Shown: positions 58,011 to 64,000 of the stretch, piece after piece
Layout: each line of letters opens with the position of its first letter
Position numbering within the stretch: position 1 is the first letter of the stretch
Source: Lytechinus variegatus
Lineage: Eukaryota > Echinodermata > Echinoidea > Temnopleuroida > Toxopneustidae
Assembly (NCBI RefSeq): GCF_018143015.1
Contig: NC_054754.1
Location: forward strand, 23,486,758-23,550,757
Direction: 5' to 3'
Length of the DNA: 64,000 nucleotides
Program-made: the position numbers and the translations under genes
The notes under the pieces: model-generated
The model's input: only the letters and a program-made list of their open reading frames with translations
Told to the model about the DNA's origin: nothing
Databases searched by the model: none

Positions 58011-58149
58011 ATGACTATAGTGATTGCCCCATGTTAAGGTCTTAATATAAACCATTTCCTGTCCTTGATTACGTTCGCATTAGTGGATTGGTGAGATATG
58101 TCTGCTCTTCATGAATTCCAAAAATCAGTCCTTAAAATGTCCCTTTTTC

Positions 58150-58816
58150 TGATCTGAATATATCAAAAATTTTCAGCTCGCGCTTCGTGCTCGCATCATT
58201 TGGTTGGTGAAATACGTATGGTTCTCGTGAATTCCTACAAACAAGCCTTTAAAATGCCCCTCTTCAGGTCTGAATGTCCTAAATTTTCAGCTCGCGCTTC
58301 GCGCTCGCAATATTTGAATAGTGAGATGCGTATGACAATCATGATTACAATGACTACAAAAGGGTTTCACGTGTTCAGATGTAATTCTGACAAAATCATC
58401 AATCGCTTGGCACTCGCATTAGATGACTATGGTGAGATACCATTAATGGATTCCTAAAATATTGTCCCTAAAATCTCCCTCTTTGGGGTCAATACATACA
58501 AAAATTTGAGCTCGCGCTTCACGCTTGCATTGTTTAGCAAGACAGATACGTTTCATTATTACAAAAATTTGATTATATAATGTCCCATGTTAGGTCTGAA
58601 TATAAAAAAATTTCAGCTCACGCTTCGCGCTCGCATTATTTGATTAGTGAGATGCGTATGTTATTCATGATTACAATGATTGCAAGAGCTTCCTTGAAAA
58701 TTTAATGTCTCTATAAGGTCAGTACAACTGGCAACTGAGCGCGCTTCGCGTGCTCACTAAGTGACTCAAAATTTTTGCTGGTGTCCCCAATACCGTGACT
58801 CACGGTACGCCGCTGT
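58150..58816. repeat. Tandem repeat of 'cagctcgcgcttcgcgctcg' units, with a hAT-like end
   Basis: The 20-bp GC-rich word recurs near 58173, 58291, 58510 and 58617, about every 110-120 bp, separated by AT-rich sequence with 'gtgagatacgtatg' words. The right edge ataccgtgactcacggtacgccgctg resembles a hAT terminus (complement CAGCGGCGTACCGTGAG). The left terminus was probably lost at the LINE boundary. Confidence 0.6.
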
Positions 58817-59269
58817 CTCAAGCCCCCCCCCCCCTCTTTCTCTCTCTCTTGCTTGCCCCCCCCCCCCTTCTATCTTCCTGAACCCCTTCAATGACACGTG
58901 TCTTCTTTCGGGACAGGGTTTTAGTTAAATAAGGTATGAATGTATTCATTGATTTACACATTTAAGTGCAGCTTATTTCTATTGGCTTACAAGGGGGGGG
59001 GGGCTGGAGGTATACCAATCCCCCCCCAAAAAAAAACGGGCGAAGGGCAAAGGGAACGCGAAGAAAACTGGTAAGATGTGTTGTTATTTTCTGAACATTA
59101 TGTCAAAATGTATTACACTGATATTTAGAAAGACCAATTCTCTTTCGCTTCGCTCGCTCTGGACTTTCAAGATATTTTGTCACTTAGGTCATTTTATGCC
59201 CCCTCAAATATGTTGGCTCATTACACTACTGATTTGCTACACTGCAGTATTTATAAGCAAGAAACGTCG
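58817..59269. other. Intergenic DNA with C and G runs
   Basis: C runs near 58825 and 58855, a G run at 58993 and a C run near 59020. No gene recognised. Confidence 0.4.
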
Positions 59270-59595
59270 TGGTATACAGGTTGTGACTTGTAATCAGAGG
59301 GTCGTGTGTTCGAATCCCATCATGGCCTAGCGTCCTTATGCAAGGCGTTAATCCACACTTTGCCACTCTCCACCCATGTGTTAAATTGATAACCGGAATG
59401 ATGTGAAAGCCTATGTAGTATGCCTAGCAATTGAGTCCTGGAACTCTTGTTGGAATGCTCCCCAGGGAGTAGAGAAGGTGCATTCATTGCATGCGGGCAT
59501 GTCAGGATCCGATGACTAGGGTAATGATTATCTGTAAGGCGCTTAGAGAAGGCGTTCCGATGTATTAAGCGCTATATAAAAGTGGATTATTATTG
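59270..59595 (+). mobile_element. tRNA-derived SINE
   Basis: B-box-like TGTTCGAATCC near 59308 preceded by a weak A-box. The body contains atccacactttgccactctc. It ends gcgctatataaaagtggatt with a short attattatt tail. It is a diverged subfamily relative to the SINEs at 44020 and 46391. Confidence 0.65.
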
Positions 59596-60312
59596 TCTTG
59601 CCAACCAGAGGTGAAGGTGAGACTTAGGGATCCAAATGTCGTCCGTCCGTCACAAATCAAATGACACCTAACTCCGCAACCGTAAGTCGCTTGTCAACCA
59701 AACTTGGATGGTAGATGGACTTTGCAGACCTACATGTACTGCAGTCAGAGGTCACATGGTACGGTAAAAGGTCATTTTCAGGTCAGCGTTAAAGTTTACA
59801 TGCAAGACTCTATTATGACACCTAACTCTGCAACCGTAAGTCACTTGTCAACCAAACTTGGATGGTACAGTGTAGATGGACCTGGGGGACCTGGAACGAC
59901 GAGGAGTTGAACAAGCTTCTTGGACTTTTTTTTTTTAATTTTCTGTGTGGTGTTTATATTAGGGTTTATTCATGGATAGTCAGGGGTCACATGGTAGGGT
60001 TAAAGGTCATTTTCAGGTCAACATTAAAGTTTACATGCAAGACTCTATTACGACACCTAACTCCACAACCATTAGTCACTTTTCAAATAAACTTGGATGG
60101 TAGATGGACTTCGGGGCCTGCATGTTATGCTGCAGTCGGAGGTCACATGGTAAGGTCAAAGGTCATTTTCAGGTCAACATTAAAGTTTACGTGCAAGGCT
60201 CTTGTGACAAGTATTATTCCATCCCAGTCTTTTCACAATGAAATTTCGGTACAATTCTGTTGCGTGCCCTCGCAAATCACGGTATTTCTGGTTATTTTCA
60301 TAAGCGGGTGAG
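59596..60312. repeat. Second AGGTCA-rich tandem array
   Basis: Three to four diverged units of roughly 160-190 bp, with 'gacacctaactccgcaacc', 'accaaacttggatggtagat', 'gtcacatggtaaggtcaaag', 'gtcattttcaggtcaaca' and 'ttaaagtttacatgcaagac'. The unit near 60150 has a perfect DR1 AGGTCAAAGGTCA plus another AGGTCA downstream. It begins gtgaaggtgagac and ends ggtgagaca, echoing the ends of the 4.2-kb repeats. Confidence 0.7.
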
Positions 60313-60484
60313 ACACAAAATCGCTTTTGCTTTTTTTTTATTATTAAGACATCTGAAATGTAAGCAAATGAAATGACCCAGAAGTATGTATGATATGCAT
60401 TCAGTATTCAGCTAATCCAGGATAACACGAGTTAAATCCCTAAATCCCACGGTGATGCAATCCATCCACAAAAATGATCCCCCG

Positions 60485-60714
60485 TGTTTATTTTTTGGTG
60501 ATGGTGATTGGTGATTTTTTTTACCTGATTGCTAAGAAAGCATGAATGCTTGTAAGCAAGCAACCAGAGGACCGACGGCTTAAGGTCCCCTCCGAAGGAC
60601 CTGGTACTGAGGATTAATGCCTTACCAAAGGGCACTAGCGCACCAAGTGGGAATCGTACCGGGTCACCGGAATACGAATCCCCCGCTCTACCGACTGAGC
60701 TATAGCGCCTAGCT
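60485..60714 (-). mobile_element. tRNA-derived SINE, different family
   Basis: On the minus strand: ggcgctatagctcagtcggt, agagcgggggattcgtattc and ggtgacccggtacgattccc, a tRNA-like head with a D-arm A-box and a B-box (GGTACGATTCC). A roughly 130-bp body and an A-rich, caccat-repeat tail follow near 60485-60520. It is not a functional tRNA because the T-arm and acceptor do not close. Confidence 0.65.
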
Positions 60715-61815
60715 AGCTCATTTTGTATCATGCAGCTAATTATTAACATAATGCTAGTTTATGATCAATACAGGCATGACAAGTGAAAAGAAAAAAACAT
60801 TGAAAATATTTTTGAGTATCGGCGAGAGAGTGGGGCGACCGTGTACCCCCTAGCTCACACGCTGTGGACCTTTTTTTTCATTTGGGGATCAATATCGTGC
60901 AATCCAGTGCTTTCTCACATGAGATTCCCAACCATATGTATTATATAAAATTCCTCTTTTTATCGCAATCTAGTTTTCAGCCACACACATGGCAAGGGGA
61001 TGCAATATATGGTAGCGCTTAACCATAAAAGGACTGGGGGCCATGATGCCCCACCCCAACGCTTCTCGCGAAATTTCCGAAAACGCAAAAAGATAGCGCC
61101 TCGACATATCGCTTTTATTTTTTTTAGTCTCGCGCAACTTTTGAATATGATCTCATGTAAATAAAACAAAATGAGGTCATCGTTACATTTCACGAAAATC
61201 GGGTGACGGTGATATTCATAATCATTCATTAATGCAATGAAACTTATTCTTCTTAAGATTATTGTTCCGCTTCTGATTTTTTATTCATTTCACTACCATA
61301 AATCTCTTACTAATACTCAGTTGCAATAATGAAACACATGAGTGAAAATCAATTTCATGATGGTCAATTGTGTTGTTGACATATTTGTTTAGAGTGTATC
61401 ACCGTCATCAAAAATACGCCAATGGGTATATTTTTCGGAGGAACTCTGGCACGGCTCTCTGTCATTTCTTTTCGGATAGGTTTTTAATCTAAACGTCATT
61501 ACACACACAAGACCGTTTACCTTGGTAGGCTTTAGACTCACATTTTTTGACAGTCGTTTGACTTGTTCGAAATCGAACTTACGATGGAGCACGCGCGCGA
61601 GGGGGGGGGGGGTGTTGGGGTCCCTACCGAGGAGAATATCCCTTCTTGTAACTTGCATGGAATCTTGACATTGTTTTGTTAGTGATCAGCGTTACCGTGT
61701 AAGTGTTAACATCGGATGGCAAAGTTGCCATAATCTGTAATCCTATAAATTGCATGCAAGGGGGCCCTGGAGCAGTCAAAGTCGGCCAATGACCGTTAAA
61801 TGGGCGTCTTGACCG
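60715..61815. other. Intergenic DNA, no gene recognised
   Basis: A G run near 61603. Frames at 60960-61229 and 61389-61833 show no recognisable motifs. Confidence 0.4.
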
Positions 61816-61819
61816 TTCT

Positions 61820-61980
61820 GGACCCCGTTGCATAAAAACGTTTCTACAATGGTAATTTTACCATGGAATGGTAACTCCCATGGTAACGTTGATCAACAGC
61901 CTATCAGAATCAAGGATTCCAGCAAGTTACTACTGGATGGCAATGTTACCATAATGGTAACTTAGTGAACAACGGGGCAC
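61820..61980. mobile_element. Palindromic MITE ('ccgttgcataaaa', 'atggtaac')
   Basis: The left end is gaccccgttgcataaaaacg and the right end is ttagtgaacaacggggc, with several atggtaac / gttaccat words in both orientations between. Confidence 0.55.
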
Positions 61981-62164
61981 TGAACAGAAACAACGAGAGC
62001 AGTTCTTGTTTGACTTACCGCCGACTATACAACTTTGCTACTGCGGTCTGTATCCAAAAAGGAGCAACGTAACATTACAAAATCATAATACTTAATGGAA
62101 AAAAAATCACAGAGGGGGTGGTCGCCCGTAACAGCCATGGCATGACCGTTACCCTTGTAGGATA

Positions 62165-62335
62165 CCAGGTGGGTGTTTCATAAAGCTGTTCGTAAATGAC
62201 TACGAACGACTGGTGATCCTTTCTTCTGCGATGTGATATCTACGTGCAATCGATTTATGACCTAAGGACATGTTCCAGTCGTGCGTAAATCCATGCGTAA
62301 CTTTTACGAACAGCTTTATGAAACACCCACCTGTA
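62165..62335. mobile_element. Palindromic MITE, 'tttcataaagct' family
   Basis: The ends are aggtgggtgtttcataaagc and gctttatgaaacacccacct; the inner arms are tgttcgtaaatgactacgaa and ttacgaacag. It has the longest clean terminal match among the copies here. Confidence 0.8.
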
Positions 62336-63138
62336 GACTCACGTTTCTACATTCATTTGACATGTTTGAACTTTAAATAGATGATAATCATATTTAGAAT
62401 GTGATGAATCTTGTAACCACTTTTGACCAACACCATCGGTCCATATCGCCATGCCCGACTGGGTGTGAGTTTCGCCGATCTCTCCATTTTCGCCTATAAC
62501 TTCCCCTTTTCACCTTTTATAAAGGGTGCGAGATTGGATCTCGAAAGGTGCCGTCAGGGTGAGGACAGTGCTTCACATGCACGATTTAGAGCATGCGCAA
62601 AACGAAAGCGCATTAGTGAAAAATAGATTCAGGTTTGCACACCAAGTGCATTTGCAATGTGGCATCAGCGTCCTTTCGAGGTGAAAAAAGGCGCAAGTAC
62701 ACCTTTCTGTTCCTAGTAACATTCGGACATGCAGCTGCAGATTTTTAGTGTGTAAATTTGCACCTAATATGCGTTACTTCATTTCTGCAAAAGCGTGGAT
62801 ACGTTTTTAATATTTAGTATGCAGCCACTTCCAGGATTGAAGAAAACACATGACTCAGAAACGCTTTTACTTCCACCGCGAGCATGGCTGTGTTTCTTGG
62901 ATCAAGCTGTCAAAAAACAACCTCACTCTTTAAGCTGAGGTAGCACTAATCCGCATATTCATTTCATTTTTTACTGTTATTTTCACTTTTATTATCATAA
63001 TAATAGCAGGACCCGATGCGAGAACAATCTTCGGAACTGAAGTGGCTACACTGGGTAATTGTTTATTGTTATTATTATTATTATGGTTGGATTAATTTTA
63101 TTTATATTATTGGTTTTGGATTGGTCACACGGTATATA
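62336..63138. other. Intergenic DNA, no gene recognised
   Basis: Moderately GC-rich with short frames only. An attattatt run lies near 63070. Confidence 0.4.
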
Positions 63139-63144
63139 TAAACG

Positions 63145-63732
63145 TATGGAAGCTTAAAAGTGCCACCGGGATGTTGAGATAATTATCTTGGGAAGTCGAC
63201 ATCTTGATAGCAAAAGATAAGATGACGAGATCCCGGATCTCATCATGTCAACATCTTTTAGAAGAGATGATCAGATGACAAGATCCCGGATCTCGTCATG
63301 TTGACATCTTGTAGAAGAGATGATCAGATGACAAGATCTACTATCTCGTCATGTCTACATCCATTGAGGAGATGATCAGATGTCATGATCTCATAACTCG
63401 TCATCTCTTCTAAAAGATATCGACATGAAGAGATCCGGGATCTTGTCATCTGATCATCTCTTATACAAGATGTCGACATGATGAGATCCGGGATCTTGTC
63501 ATCTGATCATCTCTTCTTTAAGATGTCAGCATGACGAGATCCAGGATCTTGTCATCTGATCATCTCTTCTACAAGATGTCGACATGACGAGATCCGGGAT
63601 CTTGTCATCTGATCATCTCTTTCAAAAGTTGTCGACATGATGAGATCCGGGATCTTATCATCTGACCTTTTGCTATCATGATGTCGACTTCCCATTATCT
63701 CAACATCTCGGTGGCACTTTTAAGCTTCCATA
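63145..63732. mobile_element. Foldback element with 53-bp-type minisatellite arms, copy 2
   Basis: The termini TATGGAAGCTTAAAAGTGCC and GGCACTTTTAAGCTTCCATA are perfect inverted repeats, followed inward by gatgttgagataattatctt and the same tandem unit as at 20656-22410, in opposite orientations on the two sides of about 63390. The 6-bp direct repeat TAAACG flanks it (63139-63144 and 63733-63738). There are fewer units than in copy 1, and the interior is more diverged. Confidence 0.85.
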
Positions 63733-63797
63733 TAAACGCGATATACTTTTATACAAGCAACACTGAGATCGGGAATATGATTCATAAACCATATAGG

Positions 63798-64000
63798 CCT
63801 ACAAGGGCGCCGGAAGCGGGGGGGCACTTGCCCCCCCAAAGAAAATTTTTGGGGGGCAAAACGTGATTTTGCCCCCCCCCCCCAACGTGCCCCCCTAAAA
63901 GTAGAAAAATTATATCATTTAAGGACAAAAGTAAAGGATGAAGGCACTTTTCTGCCTAAGAATTGTCATTTCCATTGTCAAAAATGAAAAAATCTCGCCC
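63798..64000. mobile_element. Left end of a G/C-run-rich hAT-like element (runs off the window)
   Basis: It begins caagggcgccggaagcgggg followed by alternating G and C runs (63817-63895: cacttgcccccccaaag, ttttggggggcaaaacg). The right terminus lies beyond the window. Confidence 0.4.

Noticed and set aside
60640..60714. Possible tRNA gene on the minus strand
   Set aside because: The D-arm and boxes are tRNA-like, but the cloverleaf does not close and a SINE body and tail follow.

Overview
This is a 64-kb stretch of AT-rich animal nuclear DNA dominated by transposable elements. It holds one clearly recognisable multi-exon gene and one plausible single-exon gene. The mix of repeats points to a marine invertebrate deuterostome, most likely a sea urchin: tRNA-derived SINEs ending in ATT-rich tails, CR1/Jockey-type LINE pieces, many hAT-type miniature elements, and foldback elements whose long inverted repeats are built of minisatellites. 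The species assignment is inference. Nothing looks bacterial or viral.

Layout. 1-18 kb is intergenic. It contains a foldback MITE at the left edge, a pair of 1.1-kb repeats rich in perfect AGGTCA direct repeats (4.2-6.7 kb), a SINE, several small palindromic MITEs, a 1.9-kb inverted repeat with 'ATGGCCGCC' sub-repeats (13.9-15.8 kb), and a stem-loop minisatellite (16.6-17.6 kb). At 18.1-18.8 kb on the minus strand lies a 237-residue open frame with a signal peptide and dibasic cleavage sites, a putative secreted precursor. 19-28 kb holds a LINE reverse-transcriptase relic, a 1.75-kb foldback element nested in a MITE, and further MITEs.

28.65-44.01 kb on the plus strand is a complete six-exon gene for a gamma-butyrobetaine-dioxygenase-like enzyme (BBOX1/TMLH family, the hydroxylases of carnitine synthesis). 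All splice sites are GT-AG and the phases are compatible, giving a predicted 487-residue protein. The CxCxxC zinc motif, the HxD...H iron ligands and the 2-oxoglutarate arginine are intact. There is a long N-terminal extension, and two of the substrate-cage aromatics appear to be replaced. Its introns are packed with MITEs and hAT elements, several with readable target-site duplications, and a SINE starts about 10 bp after the stop codon.

44-64 kb is again intergenic: SINEs, MITEs, a nested MITE-in-MITE insertion (52.5-53.2 kb), a frameshifted 5'-truncated LINE on the minus strand (55.3-58.0 kb), GC-rich tandem repeats, a second AGGTCA-rich tandem array (59.6-60.3 kb) and a second copy of the foldback element (63.1-63.7 kb). 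Poly(G)/poly(C) runs of nine or more bases are unusually common, often at or near element ends.

I found no convincing new multi-gene system. The most interesting leads are the two foldback elements with matching TSD lengths, the DR1-bearing repeat arrays, the unrecognised secreted precursor, and the altered substrate cage of the BBOX-like enzyme.
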